Below, piece after piece: positions 24,255 to 32,058 of a stretch of 45,503 bases of DNA. A program made the translations under genes and the position numbers. Below the pieces are notes generated by a model, which saw only the letters and a program-made list of their open reading frames with translations, had not been told where the DNA came from and did no database searches. The stretch comes from Cohnella fermenti (lineage in GTDB: Bacteria > Bacillota > Bacilli > Paenibacillales > Paenibacillaceae). The stretch's first letter is position 1. Each line of letters starts with the position of its first letter. The stretch is taken from the NCBI RefSeq assembly GCF_004801405.1, contig NZ_SSOB01000061.1, positions 1-45,503 on the forward strand, given 5' to 3'.

Positions 24255-24436
24255 TTTATGCGAAAAACCACATACAATCGCCGCTGAACCGCCCCAGTTC
24301 CCCATTTTTATGCGAAAAACCGCATATAATCGCCGCCTCCCCGCCGCAACTGACCGTTTTTATGCGAAAAACCGCATACAATCACCAACCAGCGCCTCGT
24401 CAGACCACTTTTATGTGAAAAACCACATATAATCGC
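24255..24436. repeat. Four-unit phased palindrome array, AT-rich family (array 5)
   Basis: Units start at 24257, 24309, 24361 (52 bp apart) and 24412 (51 bp). Cores are TATGCGAAAAACCACATA, two of TATGCGAAAAACCGCATA, and TATGTGAAAAACCACATA. Here all four units and their followers (CAATCGCCGC, TAATCGCCGC) are alike, unlike arrays 1 to 4. The array lies between the convergent fur and GH74 genes. Confidence 0.9.
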
Positions 24437-24510
24437 CGCCGAACCGAGGTAGCGGAGGAAGTCCGATCATTCGAGCGCGGAGAGGCGAAGTGAGAGGAGT
24501 GAGAGGAGTT

Positions 24511-24585
24511 AGTGGAGGAATCCGCACAACGGCGCTCCGAAGAGACGGTTGGAGAGGGTGATGAGCGGGAAACCCTACCGCGCCG
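24511..24585. repeat. Degenerate two-unit copy of the GC-rich 52-bp family
   Basis: GGAATCCGCACAACGGCGC (about 24517-24535) and GAGCGGGAAACCCTACCGC (about 24563-24581) are recognisable cores; TCC at 24521 and CCC at 24573 are 52 bp apart, and GGTTGGAGAGGGTGATG between them resembles the purine part of the 52-bp unit. This is 75 bp beyond array 5. Confidence 0.65.
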
Positions 24586-24636
24586 GGCTATCGCTGATAA
24601 GTTGGCTCGCGCATGTCTGCTATGGTTCCGCAACGG

Positions 24637-24677
24637 ATACGGGCGACCACAGCGAAGTACGCTGCGGCCGCCCGTAT
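24637..24677. other. Large two-level hairpin after GH74
   Basis: ATACGGGCG (24637-24645) pairs with CGCCCGTAT (24669-24677), and inside it CAGCG (24650-24654) pairs with CGCTG (24660-24664). It lies 33 bases past the GH74 stop codon and may protect or end that transcript, although there is no T-run. Open frames through this stretch show no family I recognise. Confidence 0.6.
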
Positions 24678-24709
24678 ATTAGTTGCTGCCTATATCGATT
24701 GCGCTTTTG

Positions 24710-27700
24710 TTACGGTTCCACGCCCCAGACGAGCGAGCCGGACAAGTAGGCCGTCGTCTTCGTCCAGTCGGCATAAGCCGTGTGAGACGAGTCGAAGGAG
24801 TAGTCTCCCGTCTGGGTGTAGTTGGACCAGTCGGTCCGGGAGACGCGGATCTGAATCTCCGTGTTCGCTCCGGCCGCGAGGCTGCCGGCTCCGCTTGTGA
24901 AGCCGATCTCCAGGTAGGTATCGGCGCCGGTCTTCGGCGTTGCCATCGTGACGAATGTGCCGGTGATGTTCGTGTTGCCGGACGACGACCAGTCGCAGAA
25001 GAAGTTCTGGGCGATGTTCGCGTCGACCGTGTAGTAGTACCGGATCTTCACGCTGCTTAGCGTAACGGCGGTTGTACCCGTGTTGACAAGCTTGATTCGC
25101 GGGTTGATCGTGTTGGAGGAAGCGGTTGTCGTTCCATTGTACATCTGCACCTTCAGAGCCCCCGTTGAGGTCGAGGTCGTGTCGACGACGGAGACCGCAA
25201 GAGCGGCGTTTGCCCCGGCACTGAAGGCGAAGGTGAGCGTCGTCGTTCCGACGGCCTGAGCGGCGAGGTATGCTTTCTTGATGGTGACCGTCGAGCCGGA
25301 GACGGTGTAATCGGTGCCGGAGACGAGCGTCGCCGTGCCGTTCTTGATCGAGCTGAGCGTGTTGCCGTTCAGCGTCATCGTTACGGCGACATCGGCCTGG
25401 TTCGCCGTGTTCTTGTCGAAGGAGGCCGTCGTCGGGCTGATCGTCGAGTTGCTGGCGGTCGAGGTCGTGTCGACGACGGAGACGGCGAGAGCGGCGTTCG
25501 CCCCGGCACTGAAGGCGAAGGTGAGCGTCGTCGTTCCGACGGCCTGAGCGGCGAGGTATGCTTTCTTGATGGTGACCGTCGAGCCGGAGACGGTGTAATC
25601 GGTGCCGGAGACGAGTGTCGCGGTGCCGTTCTTGATCGAGCTGAGCGTGTTGCCGTTCAGCGTCATCGTTACGGCGACATCGGCCTGGTTCGCCGTCTTC
25701 TTGTCGAAGGTGGCGGTCGTCGGGCTGATCGTCGAGCTGACGACGGTGTTCACCGGATCGGCGACGAGAATGCCGCGGCCGTTCGTGCCGAGATAGACGC
25801 GGCCATACACGCGAGGATCGCCGGTGATCGCCATGTTAATGCGCGCATACTGGTGCTGGTCATCGTTGATGCGTACCCAACTGGCGCCGGCGTCGTCGGA
25901 ACGGAACACTCCTCTTACGCCGTCGATTTTGGCAACGGTGTAGAGGGCCATGTAGGATTGGCCGGGAGCGGCCATGCCAAGCCCGATCAGGTCGGCTTCC
26001 TGCACGTTGCTCAGCTTCGTGAAGGAGGTGCCGGAGTTCGTCGAGTGCCATAAGCCGTAGATGCCCTCGGTAGCGTTCCCGCCGGCGAACCAGATGTCGC
26101 CTTCGATGCCGGGCACGGTCTTGATGCTGATCTGCGCCTCGTTCGGCAGCAGGCCGGATACGTTGTTGGTCGGCAGGCCGGTCGCGGCTGTCGCGGTGAA
26201 CGTCGCTCCTCCGTCCGTGCTGATGTAGAATGTGCCCGAGTAGAAGGCGTAGAATTTGTTCTTGTTCACGCGGTCGGATGCAATCTTGGCCAGAGCCGGA
26301 ACGCCCGTGCTCGCGGTCCAGGAGTTGCCGTTCGTCTTCGAGTAGTAGACGCCCTTGTCCGAGGTGCTCCAGACGAACGAGCTTCCGTCGGCGGCCACGG
26401 CGACAGTGCCGCCTCCGGCGGTGCCGGAAGGCTCGGAGTTCGCCTTGTACCAGGTTGTGCCGCCATCGTTCGAGATGCCGATCGACTTCGGATTGGACTC
26501 GGTCGTGTCATCGTAGTCCGCCATCCCGACCCGAACGACGAGACTCGGATTCGATTCCGCGAAGTCGATGCCGTACGTCGTCGCCCATCTCGGGTTCGTC
26601 TGATAGGCCGTCGGCGCTGTCGTCAGATCATCGTGGCGGAAGCCCGAGACGTCGCCGATTGCGCTGAGCAGATGCGCCCCGGAAGGCGGGCTGACGAGAC
26701 CGAGAACGGCCATCTCCTCGATGCCTTTGGCCATGACGGAGATGTTGACCGTTCCTCCGGTATCCCAGGCGCCAAGGTTGTTCGTTCCGTAGATCGTTGC
26801 GCCGGTGCCGTACATCATCCGATTGGAGTTGAACGGATCGATCTCGAGGTCGCCGATCATCCAGCCGAGCTTAAGCCCCGGTTCCGGCGGGTTATCCGCC
26901 TTGCCGAACGTCAGCCACGGAGCGGCGGAGATGTCCTGCGAATAGCGCAGCGTCCGGCTCGGGTAGCCGTTCCAGTCCCAGATGCGGGTCCACGTCGCTC
27001 CCCCGTCCGTACTGCGGAAAATATTGGCATCCGGCCACCAGGAATTGAGAGTAGCAACCATGATCGTGTTCGGGTTCTGCTTATCGACGGCCAGGCCGCC
27101 GTAGCCGTAGTAATTATCCGTGCTCGAGCTCGGAACCGGGCTGATATTCGTCCAGACTCCGGTCGATGTGTTAAGCTTCCAGACATCGCCCTTGGCTCCG
27201 TCGTAAGGTCCGACGCCATCGCTGTAAGAGATGTACAGATTGCCGGTGGAGGCGAGCACGCCGTGATGCGGCAGGTAGCCGGTCGGCTGCCCCGGAACGG
27301 CTGCCCATGTCGCGCCGCCGTCGGTGCTCTTGAAGACGCTGTTGCCGGTATCGGCTACGCCGACATAGATCGTCTGCGTCGCATTGCCCGAGCTGCCGGT
27401 CGACTTATCGAAGGTGATCCAGGCCAGGCCGACCGGATCGTTGCCGTAATCCAGATCGGGATTCTGGATGTACGTGCCCGTATTGGTGAAGCTCGTTACC
27501 TTGTTCCAGGTGACTCCGTAATCGGTGCTCTTCCACAAGCCGTTGCCGCTGCGCGCTCCGAAGAACAGAATGCTGTTCTTGTTCGGGTCGATGACGAGCC
27601 GCTCGCCCATCGAGCGCCCAGGCATGTTGCCGCCGACCTTGAACGGAAGCGCCGTCGACTGCCAGGTGGCTCCTTGGTCGGTCGAGCGCATGATCTGGCC

Positions 27701-28087
27701 GTTCGTGTCCCAGTCGTTCGTATACGTGCCGGTCGCCATGTAGACGCGGTTCGGGTCGACGGGGTCCGTGGCGAGCGCGTCGACGCCGTTCTTGTTCCAA
27801 TCGACCCAGCCGACGGAGTCGGAGATCGATACCCAACTGCTCGTCGATTGGTTCCAGCGATAAGCGCCGCCGATGTCCGTTCTTGCGTAAATCAGGTTCT
27901 GCTGCGACTCGTTAAAGATAATGCCCGGCACGAAGCCGCCGCCGGCTCCGGTGACGACATTACGCCAGTTGTACGCTTCGGTTCCCGCCGCTTCGGCCTT
28001 GGAGCCGCCGAATAGCGGTGCCGCGCCCAGAAGGAGTGCTGCCGCAAGACACAACGATAGAGCGCGATGCCAACGTTTGTTGTTCAC
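24710..28087 (-). CDS. Secreted GH74 xyloglucanase with X2-X2-CBM3 modules
   Basis: The 1125-residue protein has a signal peptide (basic start, hydrophobic 9-24, likely cut after SKAEAA at about 34). The GH74 twin beta-propeller covers about 38-775, with repeated Asp-box-like motifs (STDGGATW, STDQGATW, STDYGVTW). Family catalytic aspartates appear as Asp71 in RTDIGGAYRW and the Asp of IGDVSGF near 480, the spacing known from Paenibacillus and Clostridium xyloglucanases. Two almost identical X2 modules (about 778-873 and 874-970) lead to a C-terminal CBM3 (about 975-1125, LKVQMYNGTTTASSNTI...YLSGSLVWGVEP). It would cut xyloglucan while bound to cellulose. The start is GTG with GGAGG 7 bases upstream. 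Confidence 0.93.
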   Translation of the reverse strand: MNNKRWHRALSLCLAAALLLGAAPLFGGSKAEAAGTEAYNWRNVVTGAGGGFVPGIIFNESQQNLIYARTDIGGAYRWNQSTSSWVSISDSVGWVDWNKNGVDALATDPVDPNRVYMATGTYTNDWDTNGQIMRSTDQGATWQSTALPFKVGGNMPGRSMGERLVIDPNKNSILFFGARSGNGLWKSTDYGVTWNKVTSFTNTGTYIQNPDLDYGNDPVGLAWITFDKSTGSSGNATQTIYVGVADTGNSVFKSTDGGATWAAVPGQPTGYLPHHGVLASTGNLYISYSDGVGPYDGAKGDVWKLNTSTGVWTNISPVPSSSTDNYYGYGGLAVDKQNPNTIMVATLNSWWPDANIFRSTDGGATWTRIWDWNGYPSRTLRYSQDISAAPWLTFGKADNPPEPGLKLGWMIGDLEIDPFNSNRMMYGTGATIYGTNNLGAWDTGGTVNISVMAKGIEEMAVLGLVSPPSGAHLLSAIGDVSGFRHDDLTTAPTAYQTNPRWATTYGIDFAESNPSLVVRVGMADYDDTTESNPKSIGISNDGGTTWYKANSEPSGTAGGGTVAVAADGSSFVWSTSDKGVYYSKTNGNSWTASTGVPALAKIASDRVNKNKFYAFYSGTFYISTDGGATFTATAATGLPTNNVSGLLPNEAQISIKTVPGIEGDIWFAGGNATEGIYGLWHSTNSGTSFTKLSNVQEADLIGLGMAAPGQSYMALYTVAKIDGVRGVFRSDDAGASWVRINDDQHQYARINMAITGDPRVYGRVYLGTNGRGILVADPVNTVVSSTISPTTATFDKKTANQADVAVTMTLNGNTLSSIKNGTATLVSGTDYTVSGSTVTIKKAYLAAQAVGTTTLTFAFSAGANAALAVSVVDTTSTASNSTISPTTASFDKNTANQADVAVTMTLNGNTLSSIKNGTATLVSGTDYTVSGSTVTIKKAYLAAQAVGTTTLTFAFSAGANAALAVSVVDTTSTSTGALKVQMYNGTTTASSNTINPRIKLVNTGTTAVTLSSVKIRYYYTVDANIAQNFFCDWSSSGNTNITGTFVTMATPKTGADTYLEIGFTSGAGSLAAGANTEIQIRVSRTDWSNYTQTGDYSFDSSHTAYADWTKTTAYLSGSLVWGVEP
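25173..25748 (-). repeat. Two 288-bp direct repeats encoding the X2 modules
   Basis: 25173-25460 and 25461-25748 are nearly identical (96 codons each), differing by only a few bases such as GACGAGCGTCGC/GACGAGTGTCGC. The close match points to recent duplication or gene conversion. Confidence 0.9.
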
Positions 28088-28227
28088 GGTAAGACCTCCG
28101 AATTATAATATAATTGATTTTTAGTTATAAAAAGGAAATTCGAGCGTGCGAAAATCATACTGTCGAGCAAGAGAGCAAAGTTGAGCAAGAGAGCAAACAA
28201 CTGCCACATTGCACAGCCCGACTCCAC

Positions 28228-28410
28228 CATCAAACTCCGCATCAAGCTCCGCCATCAAACTCCGCATCAAACTCCGCATCAAACTCCGCATCAAACTCCG
28301 CATCAAACTCCGCATCAAACTCCGCATCAAACTCCGCATCAAACTCCGCATCAAGCTCCGCCATCAAGCTCCGCCATCAAGCTCCGCATCAAACTCCGCC
28401 ATCAACCCCG
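28228..28410 (-). repeat. 12-bp tandem repeat, about 15 copies, upstream of GH74
   Basis: The plus-strand unit is CATCAAACTCCG; some units read CATCAAGCTCCG and four carry one extra C. On the minus strand, which is the sense strand of the flanking genes, the unit reads CGGAGTTTGATG, so every copy has GGAG four bases before an ATG, like a ribosome site and start codon. A minus-strand frame beginning in the repeats (M-R-S-L repeats) continues to 28121, 34 bases before the GH74 start. The rest of 28088-28597 is AT-rich next to GH74 and shows no other gene. Confidence 0.85.
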
Positions 28411-28597
28411 TCGTCAAACCCCAATGTCCACCTGCGCAGCCTTCGCTGCCGACCGATCGTTTCGTCAATTCACCTCCTTTCGTCCCGTTCGGCTCTCCAT
28501 CTCATCCCGTGCGCGGTCGTATCGCCGGACTTCCTCATCCGCCGCGTTGCCTCATCCGCCGATCCGATCCCGCTTCCTTCCCGATCGCTGCGGCTCG

Positions 28598-30349
28598 TTA
28601 TCTGCTCGTCAGGTTCTGCACCTCTCGGGTGATCGCGCTTCCGCCCTTCGCCTTCCATTGCTGCACGAAGTCGTCGAACGCATCGATCGGCAGGTCGCCG
28701 ACCACGATGCTCAGGAACGTCTCGTTCTCGAGCTTCTCCAGCTCCGCCCAGCGCTTCTCCATGGTAGGCGTCGTTCCGTAGAAGACGCTCTTGACCCGTT
28801 CCATCGGCCGGGAGACGAGCGCGAGGCCGCCGTATTCGTACGCCTTGGCCGCCTTCCAGCCGTCCATGTCCTTCTTCGGGCTTGCTTGCTCCGCGAGCCA
28901 GTAATCGTAAATCTTGCGCGAGTCCGGGTCGAGCTTGCCGGCGTCCCGCCTGCCGGCCAGGACGTCGGTGACGGAGTGGTACCGCTGTTCGATCGCATCC
29001 GTGTAGTCGAGCAGCAGGTCGAACGGGTAATACTGCCGCGGCTGAATGCCCGTCTTCGCCGCGAACTCGTCGATCTGTCGAACGGCCGCTTCGTTCGGGT
29101 CCTGCCGGCGCTCGAGCCGCGTGAACGCATTAAGCAGCTTGACGGCCGCTTCCGGATGCGCGTACCCCTTGCGGACGACGAGATAGCGGTCGGTCACGGG
29201 AGCCGAGTGCGTGACGTACTGCCCTTCGGCATCGAGCGGCACTGCGTACGCGCGCCATTCCGCCTTCGTGTCGGAGGCGACCGCCTCGGAGAGCGGGTAG
29301 TAGGGCATCCACCACGGGCCGAAGAACAGGCCGGTCCGATTGGAGGTAATCGGCTCCTGCGGTTCCTTGTACAGCGCGAATTGCGGGTCGATCAGGCCGA
29401 GGCGGTACCATTCCGCCAGCTTCTCGAGCGCGAGCTTGTTCTCCGGCGCGATGGAACCGTACACGACGCTGCCCGATGCGTCGCGAATCCAGTTCTTCGG
29501 GAACGCATGGTAGCTGCTGAACACGGCGTCGAAGCCGCTCATGTTCAGCTTCTGCCCGTACACGAGCCACTTGTAGCCGGCGAGGCCGACCGTGTCGCGT
29601 TTGCCGTTGCCGTCCGGGTCTTGGGCGACGAACGCTTGCGCGATCCGGGCGATGTCGTCCAGCGTCTGAGGCGGCTGCAGCCCGAGCCGGTCGAGCCAAT
29701 CCTTGCGCACCCAGAGCAGCGACGTGGCATCGGCTTCGATCGCGATGTTCGGCAGGCCGTACAGCTTGCCGTCGAAGCGGGCTTCGTCCAGCGCGGCTCC
29801 GCCGGTGGCGTCGTACATCTCCTTCATAAGGGAGGAGCCGTACATCTCGTACGAGTCGGACAGGTCCTGAATCATGCCGTATTGGACAAGCTTGCGCAGT
29901 TGGTCGCGGTCCACGACCATCGCGTCCGGAATGTCGCTGCTCGCGATGGCGAGATCGGCCTTCTGGCTGAACGCTTCGTCTCCCTTCGCTTCCCAGGAAT
30001 GAACGACCTTGATGTTCGTCAACTGCTCCAAGTAGCGCGACATCGGGTTGTTGTCGTTCGTATCGCCCGTAATGAGGCGGGCGTCGGGAATTTTGAAGCC
30101 GATCTGCAGCGTGACCGGAGTCTCGTAGGCGGCGTATGCGGGATCGTTCTCCGCCTTCAGGGAAGCGGCCGCTTCGCCCGAAGAGCGATCCCGATCTGCG
30201 CAGGAGACGAGAAGCAGCGCCGTCAGCGAGCAGGAAACTGCGAGTTTGACGATTTTCGCCGCACCGTTCACTGCACCGTTCACCGAATCGGTCTGCGAAT
30301 TTGTCTCCGATTCGATCTGCGAATCGGTCGCAAGCTTAACCATGGACAT
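28598..30349 (-). CDS. Extracellular solute-binding lipoprotein (second one of the locus)
   Basis: The 583-residue protein belongs to the family 1 sugar-binding proteins of the LplA/YtcQ kind. The N-terminus is odd: about 32 polar residues with repeated NGA/NSQ patterns precede the hydrophobic signal, and the lipobox LLVSC puts the lipidated cysteine at residue 50. The start at 30349 is supported by GGAGG 6 bases upstream. Matching family segments include SRYLEQLTNIKVVHSWEAKG, DLAIASSDIPDAMVV, LYGLPN, LLWVRKDWLDRLGL, TDRYLVVRKGYAHPEAAVKLLNAF. It lies downstream of the response-regulator gene with no permease of its own and may share the permeases at 34007-35924. Confidence 0.88.
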   Translation of the reverse strand: MSMVKLATDSQIESETNSQTDSVNGAVNGAAKIVKLAVSCSLTALLLVSCADRDRSSGEAAASLKAENDPAYAAYETPVTLQIGFKIPDARLITGDTNDNNPMSRYLEQLTNIKVVHSWEAKGDEAFSQKADLAIASSDIPDAMVVDRDQLRKLVQYGMIQDLSDSYEMYGSSLMKEMYDATGGAALDEARFDGKLYGLPNIAIEADATSLLWVRKDWLDRLGLQPPQTLDDIARIAQAFVAQDPDGNGKRDTVGLAGYKWLVYGQKLNMSGFDAVFSSYHAFPKNWIRDASGSVVYGSIAPENKLALEKLAEWYRLGLIDPQFALYKEPQEPITSNRTGLFFGPWWMPYYPLSEAVASDTKAEWRAYAVPLDAEGQYVTHSAPVTDRYLVVRKGYAHPEAAVKLLNAFTRLERRQDPNEAAVRQIDEFAAKTGIQPRQYYPFDLLLDYTDAIEQRYHSVTDVLAGRRDAGKLDPDSRKIYDYWLAEQASPKKDMDGWKAAKAYEYGGLALVSRPMERVKSVFYGTTPTMEKRWAELEKLENETFLSIVVGDLPIDAFDDFVQQWKAKGGSAITREVQNLTSR

Positions 30350-30476
30350 GAGCAACCTCCGTCGTGCGGCGCCATCGGATGATCGCGCTTTCATTTTAAT
30401 CGTTCCGGGCCTCCCGGGGGGAGGGAATTTCGCCTGATGTTCCGCGGTTCCTGCCTTCTGATTGCGGACCGATCTC

Positions 30477-31889
30477 CTACCGCGTCGGACCAAAATCGTC
30501 CCTGCCCGCACGGTATTCCGTCGGAAGCATGCCGACCCGCTCGCGGAACAGCTTGCTGAAGTACTTGTCGTCCTCGAAGCCGGCCGAAGCCGCGATCTCG
30601 TAGACGGGGGCGTTGGTCGCGACGAGCAGCCGCTTGGCGCGTTCGATCCGGATGTGCCGGAGCAGCTCGCCGAACGGCTGGCCGGCGAACCGGGCGAAGC
30701 ATTGGCTGAAGTAGCTGCGGCTCATGCTGATATGGGCGGCGACGTCGTTCTGGTTGATCTTGCTCCCGGCGTTGTCGGTCATGTAACGCACGGCGCGGAT
30801 CAGGCAGGCCATGACCTCGCGGGAGAGCGACAGGTCCAGCATGCGGTTGCGGACGCGGTCGGAGAAGCGGCGCAGCCAGCTCTCCCAATCCTTCCAAGCC
30901 GCCTGGTGCGCCGCTTCCTTCTCCAGCCGCTCGCCGTCCCGGGGGTCGAGCAGCAGCCCTTCCCAGCTCTCGCACAGCTCCTCCGCGAATTCGCGCAGCT
31001 TCTCCGGAGGGACCCGGCTATGGACGATTCCTTGAATGAATTCGTCAAAGTCCCGGCTGTAGAGCGTCCAGCGAAGCTCCCGACCGGCTTCCAGCCGCTC
31101 GTCCGCCTTGGCCGCCGAAGCGTGGGCATAGCTCTTCAGCGTGTCGTACGACAGACGGCTCCGATCCCGTTCCGTATCGGAATAGAATTGATAGAGCGCC
31201 GCTCCGGCTTGAAGCGCTTCGTGCAGCTTCGGCAGCGGTTCGCCTTGAATGCCGGACAGCAGGCAGCTTCGAACGCGGTCCGAGGGGGCGCCCGCCAGCT
31301 CCTTGGCAAGCTCCTCTCCCGAAGGAGGCGCGGCCAACGGAACGAGCCGGAATCGCCCCAGGCGAATCAATCGGCTCTTCGTGACGACGGGCAGCCGCAG
31401 CAGCTCGGCATCGGGAACGACTTCCGTTCGCGGAACGAACAGCAGGGCGGAATTCTCGGCGAGAGCCTGCGGCGTGTCCTCGGCGGCGAGGGAGGGGCGG
31501 TTCATGTTCTCCCAGCCGATTCTCTCGACGATTCGCCCCATCACTTCGTCCGCATTCTCCGCTTCGAGCAGCGTCTTCACGATGTAGTCGATCGCGCCCA
31601 GCCGCAGCGCCTCCTGAATAAAATCGAATTCGTGATGGCAGGTCAGAATGACGGAACGGATCTTCGGGTATTGCTGGCGCACGGCCTTGATGAGCTCGAA
31701 GCCGGACATGCCCGGCATCGTGATATCGGTGAACAGCAGGTCCGCTTCGGTCCGCCCGAGCAGTTCCAGCGCGGATCGGCCGTCGGCCGCTTCGCCGACG
31801 ACCGCGATTCCGAACGAGGCCCAATCGAACATGGAGATGAAGCCTTTGCGCACCAGTTTCTCATCGTCCACCACGACCGCTCTCAACAT
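30477..31889 (-). CDS. Response regulator, REC plus AraC-type DNA-binding domain (YesN-like)
   Basis: The 470-residue regulator has a receiver domain with acidic residues DDEK near the start, phosphorylatable Asp55 in LLFTDITMPG, and Lys in YIVKTLLEA. A poorly conserved middle of about 240 residues follows, then a C-terminal AraC/XylS domain (NQNDVAAHISMSRSYFSQCF and YEIAASAGFEDDKYFSKLFRERVGMLPTEYR). I prefer the second Met (31889): GGGGAG is 9 bases away from it but only 3 from the ATG at 31895. Its partner kinase is most likely the YesM-like protein at 36548-38302, and the targets are presumably the transporter and GH74 genes. Confidence 0.9.
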   Translation of the reverse strand: MLRAVVVDDEKLVRKGFISMFDWASFGIAVVGEAADGRSALELLGRTEADLLFTDITMPGMSGFELIKAVRQQYPKIRSVILTCHHEFDFIQEALRLGAIDYIVKTLLEAENADEVMGRIVERIGWENMNRPSLAAEDTPQALAENSALLFVPRTEVVPDAELLRLPVVTKSRLIRLGRFRLVPLAAPPSGEELAKELAGAPSDRVRSCLLSGIQGEPLPKLHEALQAGAALYQFYSDTERDRSRLSYDTLKSYAHASAAKADERLEAGRELRWTLYSRDFDEFIQGIVHSRVPPEKLREFAEELCESWEGLLLDPRDGERLEKEAAHQAAWKDWESWLRRFSDRVRNRMLDLSLSREVMACLIRAVRYMTDNAGSKINQNDVAAHISMSRSYFSQCFARFAGQPFGELLRHIRIERAKRLLVATNAPVYEIAASAGFEDDKYFSKLFRERVGMLPTEYRAGRDDFGPTR

Positions 31890-31939
31890 CGTCATAATCT
31901 CCCCTTTGCGCCAATAATGAGGTCGATGCCGCTTCTGGA

Positions 31940-31945
31940 ATTATA
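31940..31945 (-). promoter_or_regulatory. Candidate -10 element of the response-regulator gene
   Basis: TATAAT on the minus strand lies 51 bases before the start codon, in an AT-rich stretch. The matching -35 position reads CAACTA and is poor, as in activator-dependent promoters. Confidence 0.4.
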
Positions 31946-31993
31946 GCATATTAATTGGAAAATAGTTGCTAGAGAACTTCCGCATAGCCGAGC

Positions 31994-32033
31994 GAACCTC
32001 CCCGGCCGGCTCGGGGCGCGGCTGGGGAGGCTC
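31994..32033 (-). other. GC-rich hairpin after the solute-binding gene
   Basis: GAGCCTCCCC pairs with GGGGAGGTTC (one wobble) on the minus strand, 26 bases after the stop codon of the lipoprotein gene. No T-run follows, so it may be a transcript-stabilising stem rather than a full terminator. Confidence 0.5.
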
Positions 32034-32058
32034 GGATTCGGCGGCGATCAGGCCGGCG

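Noticed and set aside
24255..24436. CRISPR array
   Set aside because: The repeated core is only about 18 bp and varies, the between-core sequences are similar to each other and shared between loci, and no cas genes or leader are present.
24549..24749. 66-codon plus-strand frame near the GH74 end
   Set aside because: Cysteine-rich translation without a family match; it runs through the GC-rich repeat relic and the large hairpin and into the GH74 coding end.
28181..30382. Plus-strand 733-codon frame over the 12-bp repeat and the second lipoprotein gene
   Set aside because: It is the antisense shadow of the lipoprotein gene, which has a ribosome site, lipobox and family motifs on the minus strand.
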